64,000 nucleotides of DNA, from positions 23,072 through 87,071 of the forward strand of contig JAWKTM010000029.1 of assembly GCA_041399085.1 (NCBI GenBank), written 5' to 3'. This document shows positions 8,691-19,701 of the stretch, piece after piece. Every line of letters begins with the position of its first letter. Within the stretch, counting starts at the first letter, position 1. Below the pieces are notes generated by a model that saw nothing but the letters and a program-made list of their open reading frames with translations, did not search any database and was not told the origin of the DNA. The stretch is from JAWKTM01 sp041399085. Lineage in GTDB: Bacteria; Planctomycetota; Planctomycetia; Pirellulales; Pirellulaceae. Both the position numbers and the translations under genes were made by a program.

Positions 8691-9000
8691 TAAAACCTTC
8701 TCTCGAGTTCGCGAAAGGTGACATTCCGAACGGCTAATCGTCCACTAATCGACCAGGCGGCAGGTGAAAGCTTCAGTCGCTACGATGGCGCGGCAAAGCA
8801 GATCTAGGCGAACAAGTCCAGACGGCAACTGCTCCGGTTTCAATGCCGAGCCGCTGGACCGACTCGCTCGCGGTCTCGTCGAACCGCTTGAGCCACCAGC
8901 CCGCGGCCCAGTGTAGCTTTTTCGCGCCGCGACGACAGCTTTCGTGCGTTCCGACTATCATGAAGCCTTTCCCGATACTACTCACCGACGGAGACAACTA
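8691..9000. other. Divergent intergenic region, no gene seen
   Basis: 310 bp between the divergent oxidoreductase and sulfatase genes. It must hold both start regions; a purine-rich GGAGA lies about 6 nt before the sulfatase ATG. No convincing open frame, palindrome or terminator. Confidence 0.5.
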
Positions 9001-10425
<1,425 letters not shown>

Positions 10426-10512
10426 CGCAACCAAAGTTCGCGCGAATAGCAACAAGTTCAGCTTTTCCATACTCGATTGTTCCCAATCCATTATTCTTAA
10501 GGAAACTCACAA

Positions 10513-11301
10513 ATGTCGCGTCTCACACTACTCGCACTCACGATCGCCCTCACGATTACCGCACCGGTGCTACGCGCCGCGGAACCCCTCAAGGCTTTGC
10601 TAATCACCGGCGGTTGCTGCCACGATTACGAAAAGCAAAAGGTCCTTCTAACTGAAGGCATTTCAGCTCGAGCCAATGTCGCATGGACGATCGTCCATGA
10701 AGGGGGCAAGAGTCTGGATCACAAGGTGTCCATCTACAGCCAACCGAACTGGGCGCAAGGCTACGACGTGGTGGTTCACGACGAATGTTTTGCCAACGTC
10801 AAGGATGTGGACTTTGTCGAGGGCATCCTAGCCGCGCATCGCGAGGGAGTACCCTCGCTAAATTTGCACTGTGCCATGCACTGCTATCGGACTGGGACAG
10901 ATATGTGGTTCGAGTATCTAGGCTTGCAATCGTCGGGGCACGGTCCGCAAAAGCCGATCGATGTCTCGATCATCGAAAAGCATCCGATCACGAATGGTCT
11001 GTCCGACTGGACCACGATTAACGAAGAGCTCTACAACAATCTCAAGCTTTGGGAGAGCGCCGTGCCGTTGGCTCGGGGCAAGCAGGGCGAGGGCGACAAG
11101 CCCGGACGGACTGACTGTGTGGTCGCCTGGACCAACCACTACGGCCCGAAGAAGGTGCCAGTATTCTGTACGACTCTAGGTCACAACAACGACACGGTCG
11201 CGGACGCCCGTTATTTGGATCTAGTCACACGTGGCCTACTGTGGGCTTGCGGAAAGTTGAACGACGACGGAACGCCGAAAGAAGGCTATGGCGGCAAATA
11301 G
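10513..11301 (+). CDS. Secreted ThuA-like domain protein
   Basis: 262 aa, signal peptide about residues 1-21 ending LRAAEP. Then a ThuA-like, glutamine-amidotransferase-like fold: LKALLITGGCCHDYEKQKVLLTEGI, VVVHDECFANVKD, LNLHCAMHCYR and TNHYGPKKVPVFCTTLGHNNDTV. In Planctomycetes such proteins usually accompany sugar catabolism genes, oxidoreductases and sulfatases; the biochemical activity is unproven. AAGGA lies about 10 nt before the ATG. Possibly co-transcribed with the upstream sulfatase; convergent with the next sulfatase, 25 bp away. Confidence 0.88.
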   Translation: MSRLTLLALTIALTITAPVLRAAEPLKALLITGGCCHDYEKQKVLLTEGISARANVAWTIVHEGGKSLDHKVSIYSQPNWAQGYDVVVHDECFANVKDVDFVEGILAAHREGVPSLNLHCAMHCYRTGTDMWFEYLGLQSSGHGPQKPIDVSIIEKHPITNGLSDWTTINEELYNNLKLWESAVPLARGKQGEGDKPGRTDCVVAWTNHYGPKKVPVFCTTLGHNNDTVADARYLDLVTRGLLWACGKLNDDGTPKEGYGGK

Positions 11302-11326
11302 CTCAGGCGTCGTCGCTCGTAGTCGC

Positions 11327-12736
11327 TCAGTCTTTCGGCAAGGCGGGCGGCGACGCAAGTCGTTCTAACACTGCTTGAAATTCCGTTTCTAACAAAAGCG
11401 GCTTCGCCATCGTGGCCGCTAAGGCATTGGCCCGTGCCCGTAGTTCCTCAACGATTTCGGGATGTTCGTCGGCGCGATTGTGTTGCTCGGAAGGGTCCTT
11501 CGCGATGTTATACAACTCGAAGGCTTGAGGTAGCGGCGTGCGCCAAACCAGCTTCCAATCGCCTCGGCGAATGCCCGCTCGGAACGGTTCAATATTGTAG
11601 ACAACCTCCGTTCGCGGAGATGGTGCGTCGCGGCTAACGGTGTCCCACACATTCACGCCGTCCAACGGCTTGTCGGCTCGCGACTCGGCGCCGGTCAGAG
11701 CCGCTAGTGTGGGAAACATGTCGACCACGTGGATGAGACCATTTACGACACTTCCCGGAGCAATCTGCCCGGGCCAATTGGCCAAGGCGCAAACCCGCGT
11801 TCCGCCTTCATACAGCGAGGCTTTCCCGTCTCGATAGGGCCCGTTGTCACAAGGTATGGTCACCTTCGACATATCTCCTTCGCCGGCGAACATCTTGTTT
11901 TTCGTGCCGCCGTTATCGCTATGGAAGATAACGAGTGTGTCGTTCCGCATTCCTTTTGCATCGAGCGTCTCTACGACGCGCCCCACCTGTTCGTCTAGTG
12001 CTGTCACCATTGCCGCGTAAGCTCGTCGACTTGGATCTTTGATGTGAGCATAGCGGTCCAAGTATTCCTGAGGAGCTTGGTATGGAGTGTGAGGCGCGTT
12101 GAACGTCAGGTATAAAAACAAAGGCTGAGCCGGCTCATGCTGCTGGATTAACCGCACCGCCTCATTGCCAATCAAATGAGTCGAGTATCCTTCCTCGTCC
12201 AGTCGTTCGTTATTGCGATACCAGTCCAGAACGCCATGTTGCCGATGCGTGAAGTAGTCGATTTCGCCGATCAGCGGTCCGTATTGGTAGTCGAAGCCGC
12301 GTTGGCGTGGCCAGAACTTGCGGTCGGCGTGGCCCAAATGCCACTTTCCCACGATTGCCGTCGTGTATCCGACTTGCTTCAAAGATTGCGGCAGCAACCA
12401 TTCATCGGTGGCCAGCCCGTAGGTATGAGCGGACGGAATCACCGCCGTTTGCAGGCCATATCGAAATGGATAGCGTCCAGTCATCAAACTAGCCCGCGTG
12501 GGCGTACACATTGGCTGAACGTAAAACGATTCCAGGCGCACACCGCCCTTGGCCAATCGGTCGATACTTGGCGTCTGAATGTCGGAGCCGTGAAAGCCGA
12601 CGTCTTTCCAACCCAAATCGTCTGCCAGGATATAAATAATGTGCGGGCGAAGTGGTGTGTCGTCTGGCTTCTCGGCGAAGGCGAACGAAGGCAACGCGAA
12701 CACGGCCAAAGCGAGCCAGCTTCGGGTGGAAATCAT
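11327..12736 (-). CDS. Secreted sulfatase (arylsulfatase B-like)
   Basis: Formylglycine sulfatase, 469 aa from ATG 12736 (AGAGG about 6 nt upstream; signal peptide LALAVFALPSFAFA). An upstream in-frame start at 12778 would bury the signal. Motifs: HIIYILADDLGWKDVGFHG, signature C77-T-P-T-R, VGKWHLGH and HSDNGG. The FHGSDIQTPSIDRLA layout is like arylsulfatase B/GalNAc-4-sulfatase relatives. It probably removes sulfate from an external polysaccharide. It is distinct from the 9-kb sulfatase in both signature and length, so the two are not a recent duplication. Confidence 0.94.
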   Translation of the reverse strand: MISTRSWLALAVFALPSFAFAEKPDDTPLRPHIIYILADDLGWKDVGFHGSDIQTPSIDRLAKGGVRLESFYVQPMCTPTRASLMTGRYPFRYGLQTAVIPSAHTYGLATDEWLLPQSLKQVGYTTAIVGKWHLGHADRKFWPRQRGFDYQYGPLIGEIDYFTHRQHGVLDWYRNNERLDEEGYSTHLIGNEAVRLIQQHEPAQPLFLYLTFNAPHTPYQAPQEYLDRYAHIKDPSRRAYAAMVTALDEQVGRVVETLDAKGMRNDTLVIFHSDNGGTKNKMFAGEGDMSKVTIPCDNGPYRDGKASLYEGGTRVCALANWPGQIAPGSVVNGLIHVVDMFPTLAALTGAESRADKPLDGVNVWDTVSRDAPSPRTEVVYNIEPFRAGIRRGDWKLVWRTPLPQAFELYNIAKDPSEQHNRADEHPEIVEELRARANALAATMAKPLLLETEFQAVLERLASPPALPKD

Positions 12737-13071
12737 GAAAGCCTCTTTTGCACCGATGGGGGCGTTACGCATGAACAACGGTCATTGAGCACGACAAGCA
12801 TACTCCAATTATGGTGAACTTGAGCTGACAAGTCGCCAGCTTTCTCGGCCACTGAGCCATTTGAGCCCAGCCCGACGAGGCGGACTGGCGAGCCTCTCGC
12901 TTGGCACAATCGGTAGGATCGCTACGTTCGCTACGAGCGAATCAGTTTCCGCCATGAATGGGTGGAGTTTGCCGAATGCAATCGCGTCGTTCTAGCGTAG
13001 CTTGCAAGCAGTCGATATCAACGACAACGGATTCACCTGTCTATGCTGTTCGAGTTGATGGAGCGACCGAC
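12737..13071. other. Divergent intergenic region, no gene seen
   Basis: About 335 bp between the divergent sulfatase and porin genes. It has a short direct repeat, TCGCTACG followed by TTCGCTACG, near 12919-12935. No coding frame on either strand resembles a protein; an in-frame extension of the porin to 12958 is probably untranslated. Confidence 0.45.
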
Positions 13072-14415
13072 ATGCGCCCTGCCTCACACTGGCTCGCGAT
13101 TTTGACACTCGTGGTCGCTTGTTGGCAACCATTCACCGCCGAGGCCTTCGATTGTGACGATTGCGCAAACATCGGGTGTACGGACCATTGGTTTGCGTCG
13201 GATGCGTGTTCGTATTCGAGCGGCGTTTGTGGTACGGCTGGTTGCCTTCATTGTCGCGAGACGCTTACCGGGGATTGGTTTGGCTATCGGACGTGTTTGG
13301 CCGAGAGCGGGCTTACTTTGGAAGCCGATTCGACTCAATTCTATCAAGGCGTAGCGCACGGGGGACGACGCGAACGCTTCTACTATGCCGGACACGATGA
13401 TCTGTTGTTTGGTTTTGATCTCGGCAAGATGCTAGATGTGCAAGGATGGTCTCTCACTGTCCGCGCCGAGCATCGCTGGGGAGAACCGCTGGCACGCGAC
13501 GCGGGTGTGATCCTTCCCACGGCGTTGCACGCGGCCACGCCGACGCCCGAATCGGATCGCTTGATTCTCACAAACGTGTTCTTCACGGGGGCGGTGGACG
13601 AGAACGTGACGCTGCTATTCGGAAAGATCGATACGCTTGACGGTGATCGTAACCCATTCGCGTCGGGACGCGGCAAGACCCAGTTTTTCAATACGAGTCT
13701 GTTAGTGCCGGTCAATGGACTGCCGACCGTGCCGCTCGCGACACTTGGGGCCGGGGCGATTTTCTCGGTCGATGGCATGCCATTCGCGCAGCTGATGGTA
13801 ATGAATTCCAGCGATACGGTAACGACCAGTGGCTTTGAGGACTTGTTTGACAACGGCGCTGTGATTCTAGGAAGTGTGAATCTGCCCGTACCGATTGCTG
13901 GCAAGCTTGGGATTCATACGCTTTCCGGCGCGTGGAACACCAAAACGTTTACCTCACTCGATCAAGATGGCCGTATTATTATTCCCAATGTCCCACTAAT
14001 CCAAACTGCCGGATCATGGGTCGTATGGTGGAGCGGCGCTCAGTATTTATACCAAGACCCCTCGGACCCAATGAAAGGTTGGGGGATCTTCGGTCGAGCC
14101 GGCGCTTCCGATGGCGCCGTGAATCCAATTCGGTACTTCTTTAATGCGGGAATTGGCGGGCAGAGTCCATTTGTGGGACGCGAGCGCGACTTGTTTGGGA
14201 TCGGTTGGTTTTACAATCGGTTTTCCAATCAAATTGGTCCAGCGGCAACGGCGGCCCTGGGACTGGAGGCGGCAGCAACTGGCGTCGAGATTTACTATAA
14301 CTACGCCGTGACGCCATACTTCAAGGTGACGCCCGACCTGCAGATTATCGAGCCGGGCACCAACCAAGCAAACACGGCCACGGTCGTTGGGATTCGCGCC
14401 GAGTTGGATTTCTAG
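13072..14415 (+). CDS. OprB-family carbohydrate-selective porin with Cys-rich N-terminus
   Basis: 447 aa outer-membrane beta-barrel. The ATG at 13072 has GGAG 9 nt upstream and begins a signal peptide (HWLAILTLVVACWQPFTAEA). The OprB hallmark LTGDWFGYRTCLAESGLTLEA follows, then alternating amphipathic strands and a C-terminal aromatic residue (IRAELDF). Seven cysteines fall between the signal and the LTGDW motif (residues ~24-57), with an eighth inside the motif, which is unusual for OprB. Family members pass sugars across the outer membrane. Position beside sulfatases suggests uptake of glycan breakdown products (inference). Confidence 0.88.
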   Translation: MRPASHWLAILTLVVACWQPFTAEAFDCDDCANIGCTDHWFASDACSYSSGVCGTAGCLHCRETLTGDWFGYRTCLAESGLTLEADSTQFYQGVAHGGRRERFYYAGHDDLLFGFDLGKMLDVQGWSLTVRAEHRWGEPLARDAGVILPTALHAATPTPESDRLILTNVFFTGAVDENVTLLFGKIDTLDGDRNPFASGRGKTQFFNTSLLVPVNGLPTVPLATLGAGAIFSVDGMPFAQLMVMNSSDTVTTSGFEDLFDNGAVILGSVNLPVPIAGKLGIHTLSGAWNTKTFTSLDQDGRIIIPNVPLIQTAGSWVVWWSGAQYLYQDPSDPMKGWGIFGRAGASDGAVNPIRYFFNAGIGGQSPFVGRERDLFGIGWFYNRFSNQIGPAATAALGLEAAATGVEIYYNYAVTPYFKVTPDLQIIEPGTNQANTATVVGIRAELDF

Positions 14416-14496
14416 TTGCCGGTCGATGAGGTTCCTGTGCTGTAGGGCGTTTGATTACGATGGATCTAGAGCGACGCGGCCGCCAAGGTGGTCGCA

Positions 14497-16674
14497 ATGC
14501 GATCCTTCGATTCATCAGGCAGACCTCGCAGAACAGAATTGGCAACGATGTTTGATCGACAGCGCGACGGGCGGCGGCGTCCTAGTTCACGCGGCCAGCG
14601 ATTCGTGGCAATTTCGCTTGCGATTTTGGCAACGTTGGCCGCTTCCACCAATCTTGTTCGCACGGTTCTCGCGGCGGACGAACCGGCCCCGGTTGTACGC
14701 TGGGATTTTGGCACGGAAGAAACGACGACGTTGGTTCCTCGCGGCGGCGTGCATCGCGATGTGCCAGGGCCGCGACCGCCGGTGTATCCCGATTTTGCTA
14801 CCGACAACACGGCCGTGAAGCTGGACGGGCAGGGAGCGTATCTGGCTTTCGATGATCCGGGAGTGCAAAGTCCGTTCGACTATACCAACGGCGACGCGAT
14901 CGCCTTGGAAGCTTGGGTGCAGGTCGACGAATTGCGGTCAGGCGAGAACGTCTACGTGATCGGCAAGGGGCGGACCGGTTCGCCACGGTTTGCGGCCGAC
15001 AATCAGAATTGGGCCTTGCGGGTGCGGGAGGTTGGGGGCCGAGCCGGCGTGAGCTTTCTATTCGCGACACCGCCGGTCAGCGGTGCGGCCACGTCCGACG
15101 CTCACTGGCACCGATGGACTTCCAAGACTGGATTCGCACCGGGCAAAGCTTGGCATCACATCGCCGCGTCGTATCGGTTCGGCACGCCGGAAAGTCTGCG
15201 AGTTTGGATCGACGGCCAGCCGCAATCGGGAGCGTGGGACATGGGCGGTCCGACCGACCGAGCTCCCGTAGTCGACGACGACGCGATTTGGATCGGATCG
15301 TCGCGCGGCGGCGCGGCAGCCAACAGTTTTCGAGGCCGCGTGGATGCCATCGCGATTTATCGGTCCGAGCTGACGGACGCTTTGATCAAAGGGCGATACC
15401 GTCGCGAGGGCGAGGAGCCGGGCGTCAAACCGCGGCCGGAAACGATGCCGGACATGGGCGAATTGCCGCCGGGCCGCGTGCGGTTGACTTTGCACGAAGG
15501 ACTGCCGGCTCACGACCGCTGGCTGAATAACGACGAAGCCGTACCGCGCGAATCGCTGACTTGGGACGCGGACTACATGCTGCTGGATCGATTGCCAGTG
15601 CGTTATGACGCTTGGGGCATTCGCGATAGCTGGCGAACTCCCACGTTGTTACGAATGGCGACCGACGCCCAATTGCCGCCGGGGCGTCATCGCTTTGTGA
15701 TGCGAGTGCGAGGGCTAAGTCGCCTGTGGGTGAACGGTCAACTCGTGGCTCGTAGCAAACCACTGACTGGTTCGCCCAACGGCGAGGAGCCGATCACACC
15801 GGTTACCGAGCCGCTAACGGTGGGCATGCGTTTGGCCGAGCATCGTCAGCAAGAGTTGGTCGGTGAGGTGACGATTGGCGACGATGGACGCTGTCGCGTG
15901 GTGCTGGAATCGATCATTGGCGGCAAAGCGTTTCGAGCCGATCCGGGCGAGATTTGCGTGGCCGTACAATTGCAGTCGGAGCAAGCGTCCGGGTGCTTTT
16001 GGTTGTTGCCGGGACCGAACGCGGGAAGCTCGCCAGCAGCGCTCACCGATGCCGATGTCGAATCGGCGTTGGATCGCCAAGCCGCGAAGCTGCAACAACT
16101 GGACGACGCTAATCGACGCTCGGCCGCGGCAAGCCAAGATGCGTTTTGGGAGCGACGCCACGATCTGGCTCGCCGCTGGGTCGACGAGCATCCGGCGCCG
16201 TTGCCGGACGTCGACGCGTCGCATCCGATCGACGCGTTTATTCAGGCGAAGGCGGCTCGGGCTTTGGCGGCATCGGCCCAATCGTCGATCGACGAAGCTC
16301 GCAGCTTCCATAGTCGCGTGTTGCCGATCCTGCGCGATCAGTGTTTTCGCTGTCACGGCAGAAAGGCCAACGGCGGCTTGCGATTAAATTCGCGCGAGGC
16401 GGTGTTGAAGGGCGGCGATTCCGAGCTGCCGGCGGTTGTGCCGGGCGATGTGGAAGAGAGCGAGTTGATTCGTCGGATTCGTTCGACCGACGCCGACGAA
16501 CGAATGCCGCCGGGCGACGAGAGCATGGGGGCCGAGGAGATCGAGGCGTTGGCGGCCTGGATCAAGTCCGGTGCTGCTTTTGGCCTGCTCCGCCCGTCAC
16601 AGCCGACGCGGTGGCCGCGCCGGCCGTCGTCGACGATGCGGCTTTTTTGCGGCGTGCGTATCTCGACACGGTAG
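14497..16674 (+). CDS. PSD1-type protein, 5' part: signal, LamG domain, cytochrome-c-like domain (frameshifted)
   Basis: First part of a broken gene. The ATG at 14497 has AAGGTGG 7 nt upstream. Signal segment ~residues 36-62; LamG/concanavalin-like domain ~70-290 ending FRGRVDAIAIYRSEL; a linker; then a planctomycete cytochrome-c-like domain with haem motif CFRCH and MPPGDESM. The frame is coherent to WIKSGAA (about 16578) and then turns into an Arg/Ser/Pro-rich tail ending at 16674. The expected continuation is in the -1 frame from 16581. Adding one T to the TTTT run at 16578-16581 joins the halves into one protein of about 1,280 aa. Probably secreted and paired with the DUF1501 gene downstream. 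Confidence 0.85.
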   Translation: MRSFDSSGRPRRTELATMFDRQRDGRRRPSSRGQRFVAISLAILATLAASTNLVRTVLAADEPAPVVRWDFGTEETTTLVPRGGVHRDVPGPRPPVYPDFATDNTAVKLDGQGAYLAFDDPGVQSPFDYTNGDAIALEAWVQVDELRSGENVYVIGKGRTGSPRFAADNQNWALRVREVGGRAGVSFLFATPPVSGAATSDAHWHRWTSKTGFAPGKAWHHIAASYRFGTPESLRVWIDGQPQSGAWDMGGPTDRAPVVDDDAIWIGSSRGGAAANSFRGRVDAIAIYRSELTDALIKGRYRREGEEPGVKPRPETMPDMGELPPGRVRLTLHEGLPAHDRWLNNDEAVPRESLTWDADYMLLDRLPVRYDAWGIRDSWRTPTLLRMATDAQLPPGRHRFVMRVRGLSRLWVNGQLVARSKPLTGSPNGEEPITPVTEPLTVGMRLAEHRQQELVGEVTIGDDGRCRVVLESIIGGKAFRADPGEICVAVQLQSEQASGCFWLLPGPNAGSSPAALTDADVESALDRQAAKLQQLDDANRRSAAASQDAFWERRHDLARRWVDEHPAPLPDVDASHPIDAFIQAKAARALAASAQSSIDEARSFHSRVLPILRDQCFRCHGRKANGGLRLNSREAVLKGGDSELPAVVPGDVEESELIRRIRSTDADERMPPGDESMGAEEIEALAAWIKSGAAFGLLRPSQPTRWPRRPSSTMRLFCGVRISTR

Positions 16675-18344
16675 GCGTGCCGCCGACAGCAGCCGAAGCT
16701 CACGAGTTTCTGGAAGAGGCCTCGGCCGACAAACGCCGGCGGCTGATCGAACGTCTGCTGGACGACTCGCGTTGGGCTGACCACTGGACCAGTTATTGGC
16801 AAGACGTGTTGGCCGAGAATCCCACGATGATCAACGCCAGCCTGAACACGAGCGGTCCGTTTCGGTGGTTTTTGTACGATTCGTTGCGCGACAACAAACC
16901 GCTGGACCGAATGGTCACCGAATTGATTTTGCAGCGTGGCAGTCCACACGAAGGCGGCAGCGCGGGATTCGGCTTGGCCGGGAACAACGACGCTCCGATG
17001 GCCGCCAAAGGCCAGATCATCGCCAGCGCGTTTCTGGGGATCGAGCTGCAATGTGCTCGCTGTCACGATTCGCCTTATCACAGCACGAAACAACGCGACC
17101 TGTACGCCTTGGCCGCGATGTTTGAACGCAAGCCAGTGGTAGTGCCCGCGACGAGCCGCGTGCCCGCCGCGTTCTTTGAGAAGAAGATGCGCGAGTCGTT
17201 GATTCGCGTGACGTTGAAGCCGAACGAGCCGGTCGAGCCGGTGTGGCCGTTTTCGGAAGTGACCGGCAGCGAAGACAACGATACGCTGACTTCACGGATG
17301 CAGCGGGCCGACGATCCTCGCGAGAAACTTGCGGCTTTGGTCACTTCGCCCGAGAACACGCGGTTCGCTCAAGTGATCGTGAACCGAGTTTGGCGGCGGT
17401 TGCTGGGCGCTGGCATTGTCGAACCGCCCGACGATTGGGAAGGGCGCCAGCCAAGTCACCCGGCGATGCTGGATTGGCTGGCCAAGGAGTTCGTCGCTCA
17501 TGGTTACGACCTGAAACATGTCGCGCGATTGATTATGACTTCGCAGGTTTATCAGCGCGAAGCGATCGGTAGAAACCGGACGACAACAGCTGAGTTGCGG
17601 TTCTTTGTCGCGCCGGACCGTCGGCGGTTGACCGCCGAGCAAATCGTGGATTCGTTGTACGCCGCCGCCGGACAACCGATGGCGGTCGAAGAATTGACCT
17701 TCGACCCTGACGGCCGACGGGCGGCGAGCAACCGGCTGACGTTGGGCGTGCCGCAGCGAGCTTGGATGTTCGCCAATTTGGCAAACGAACGGGATCGGCC
17801 TAGTTTGAATCTGCCAAAAGCTCGAGCCGTGACCGACATCCTGGAAGCGTTCGGCTGGAGCGGCGCGCGGCAGAACCCTCGTACCGACCGCGAGACTTCG
17901 CCGAACGTGCTACAGCCCGGCGTGCTGGCCAACAGCGCGGCTTCCGTGTGGCTGACGCGTGTGGTGCAAGATAGCGGTTTGGCCGAGGCGGCTTTGAACG
18001 CCGAGTCGCCCGAACAGTTGGTCGACACAATTTTTTTGAGCTACCTCAGTCGCTTGCCCAGCGACGCTGAACGTCGCCCGTTGGCGTCAGCATTAGGTGT
18101 TGGGTTCGACGAACGCGTACTTCCGTTGGAAGAAATGTCGAAGCCGGAGCTACCCGTCCCGTTGCCTCGCGTCACTTGGTCAAATCATCTTCGCAGTGAA
18201 GCGAACAGCATTGCTTTGGAGATGGAGGAACGAGCGAGACGCGGGCCGCCTGCCGATCCTCGTCTACGTGTTCAATGGCGCGAAGTTTATGAGGACGTTG
18301 TCTGGAGTGTGATTAATCTTCGTGAGTTTGTATGGATGCCATAA
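16581..18344 (+). CDS. PSD1-type protein, 3' part: DUF1549 and DUF1553 (frameshifted)
   Basis: Continuation of the preceding gene in another frame, starting with WPAPPVTADAV immediately after the TTTT run. DUF1549: DDAAFLRRAYLDTVGVPPTAAEA, DHWTSYWQDVLAENP and LQCARCHDSPYHSTKQRD (a CxxCH). DUF1553: FAQVIVNRVWRRLLGAGIV, HPAMLDWLAKEFVAHGYDLKHVARLIMTS. The frame is open upstream of 16581 (to before 16341), but that part does not match the family. Either a pseudogene, a sequencing/assembly indel, or less likely an independently translated protein. Its stop is 82 bp before the DUF1501 gene, the usual planctomycete pairing. Confidence 0.85.
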   Translation, partial: WPAPPVTADAVAAPAVVDDAAFLRRAYLDTVGVPPTAAEAHEFLEEASADKRRRLIERLLDDSRWADHWTSYWQDVLAENPTMINASLNTSGPFRWFLYDSLRDNKPLDRMVTELILQRGSPHEGGSAGFGLAGNNDAPMAAKGQIIASAFLGIELQCARCHDSPYHSTKQRDLYALAAMFERKPVVVPATSRVPAAFFEKKMRESLIRVTLKPNEPVEPVWPFSEVTGSEDNDTLTSRMQRADDPREKLAALVTSPENTRFAQVIVNRVWRRLLGAGIVEPPDDWEGRQPSHPAMLDWLAKEFVAHGYDLKHVARLIMTSQVYQREAIGRNRTTTAELRFFVAPDRRRLTAEQIVDSLYAAAGQPMAVEELTFDPDGRRAASNRLTLGVPQRAWMFANLANERDRPSLNLPKARAVTDILEAFGWSGARQNPRTDRETSPNVLQPGVLANSAASVWLTRVVQDSGLAEAALNAESPEQLVDTIFLSYLSRLPSDAERRPLASALGVGFDERVLPLEEMSKPELPVPLPRVTWSNHLRSEANSIALEMEERARRGPPADPRLRVQWREVYEDVVWSVINLREFVWMP

Positions 18345-18426
18345 GAGAGACAGTCCGGCGTCCCGCTAACTCACACACTTTGCACGTCATATTAGAACAG
18401 TAAGACCAATACGGGAAACTCCTATC

Positions 18427-19701
18427 ATGGATCGACGTCAATTCATCAGCACGACCGCTTCGCTGGCCTCCGCCGCCGCGTTGTCCAGTCTTTCGCGTCC
18501 GACGCTGGCCGCGCCGCTTCGAGGCACGGCCGAGCATGTCATTTCCATCTGGTTGGGCGGCGGCATGGGCGCGATTGACACGTTCGATCCGAAACGTCGT
18601 GGCGACGCCACGAAGAAGCAGGCCGGCTCGTATTATGAGGCGATTGATACGGCGGTTCCCGGCGTGCGGGTTTGCGAGCACTTGCCGAAACTGGCCCCCT
18701 TGATGGATCGTGTCACCGCGGTGCGGACCGTAAACCACAATGTGATCGACGAGCATGCGGCCGCCACGAATTTCATGCATACCGGGCGGCCAGTCAGCGG
18801 AACGATTGTGTATCCGTCCGTCGGTTCCGTCGTAGCTCACGAGCGTGGCTCCGTGGTCGACGGCGCGCCGCCCTACGTTTTGATCGGTTATCCCAATGTG
18901 ACTCGCGGCCCCGGTTTTCTGGGCGCTCGCGACGGCTACTTGTATTTAACCGATACGACGCAAGGCCCCGCGGGCTTGTCGCGACCGGCCGAAATAACCG
19001 CGTCGCGGTTCCAGCGGCGCGAAGCATTTTTGGCTCATCTTCAAGCCCAACAGGCCGCGCCGACCGACGCGAGGCTGCGCGATTATGACGAGGCGATCGA
19101 GCAGAGTTTGAAGCTGAGCGGACCGGAGTTCAACCGCAGCTTTCAGTTGGATGAGGAATCCGCCGAATTGCGCGAAAGCTACGGCGGCGAGTTCGGTCAG
19201 CGCTGCCTGTTGGCTCGGCGTCTGATCCAGCGCGGCGTGCGGTTCATCGAAGTCTCACATAACTTGAACTTCTTGAACGGCGCTGGCTGGGATGTCCACA
19301 ATCAAGGCATCTTGCAACAACACAAATTGATTCAGGAACTGGATACGGCCATGTCGGCGTTGATTGTCGACCTCGAGTCGCGACAGTTACTGGACAAGAC
19401 GCTGATTGTGGTCACGACCGAGTTTGGTCGGCCACCCGAATTCGACAGCGGCGGAGGTCGCGGCCATCAAGGCAGCGCGTTTACCTGTGTGTTAGCTGGC
19501 GGCGGCTTGAAGCATTGCGGTGCCTATGGCCAGACCGACGAACTAGGCAAGAAGATCGTCGCCGATCCCGTAAGCGTGGCGGACTTCTTCGCCACCATCC
19601 ACGCGGCCGTGGGCGTCGATTATGCCAAGAACCTATACGACGGCGATCGTCCGGTCCCCATTACCGACATGGGAGAGCCCATTGCGGCGCTGTTCGGGTA
19701 A
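18427..19701 (+). CDS. DUF1501-domain protein (Tat-type signal)
   Basis: 424 aa, alkaline-phosphatase/sulfatase-like fold family found almost only next to PSD1 genes in Planctomycetes. The N-terminus MDRRQFISTTASLASAAALS is a twin-arginine-type signal. Family stretches: ISIWLGGGMGAIDTFDPK near the start; VPGVRVCEHLPKLAPLMDRVTAVRTVNHN; RGVRFIEVSHN; TTEFGRPPEF; GRGHQGSAFTCVLAGGGLKHCGAYGQTDELG. Exported, function unproven. Full length and intact, unlike its frameshifted upstream partner. Confidence 0.92.
   Translation: MDRRQFISTTASLASAAALSSLSRPTLAAPLRGTAEHVISIWLGGGMGAIDTFDPKRRGDATKKQAGSYYEAIDTAVPGVRVCEHLPKLAPLMDRVTAVRTVNHNVIDEHAAATNFMHTGRPVSGTIVYPSVGSVVAHERGSVVDGAPPYVLIGYPNVTRGPGFLGARDGYLYLTDTTQGPAGLSRPAEITASRFQRREAFLAHLQAQQAAPTDARLRDYDEAIEQSLKLSGPEFNRSFQLDEESAELRESYGGEFGQRCLLARRLIQRGVRFIEVSHNLNFLNGAGWDVHNQGILQQHKLIQELDTAMSALIVDLESRQLLDKTLIVVTTEFGRPPEFDSGGGRGHQGSAFTCVLAGGGLKHCGAYGQTDELGKKIVADPVSVADFFATIHAAVGVDYAKNLYDGDRPVPITDMGEPIAALFG

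Noticed and set aside
16578..16581. Programmed -1 ribosomal frameshift in the PSD1 gene
   Set aside because: No X-XXY-YYZ slippery heptamer in frame and no obvious downstream stem; a missing base is simpler.
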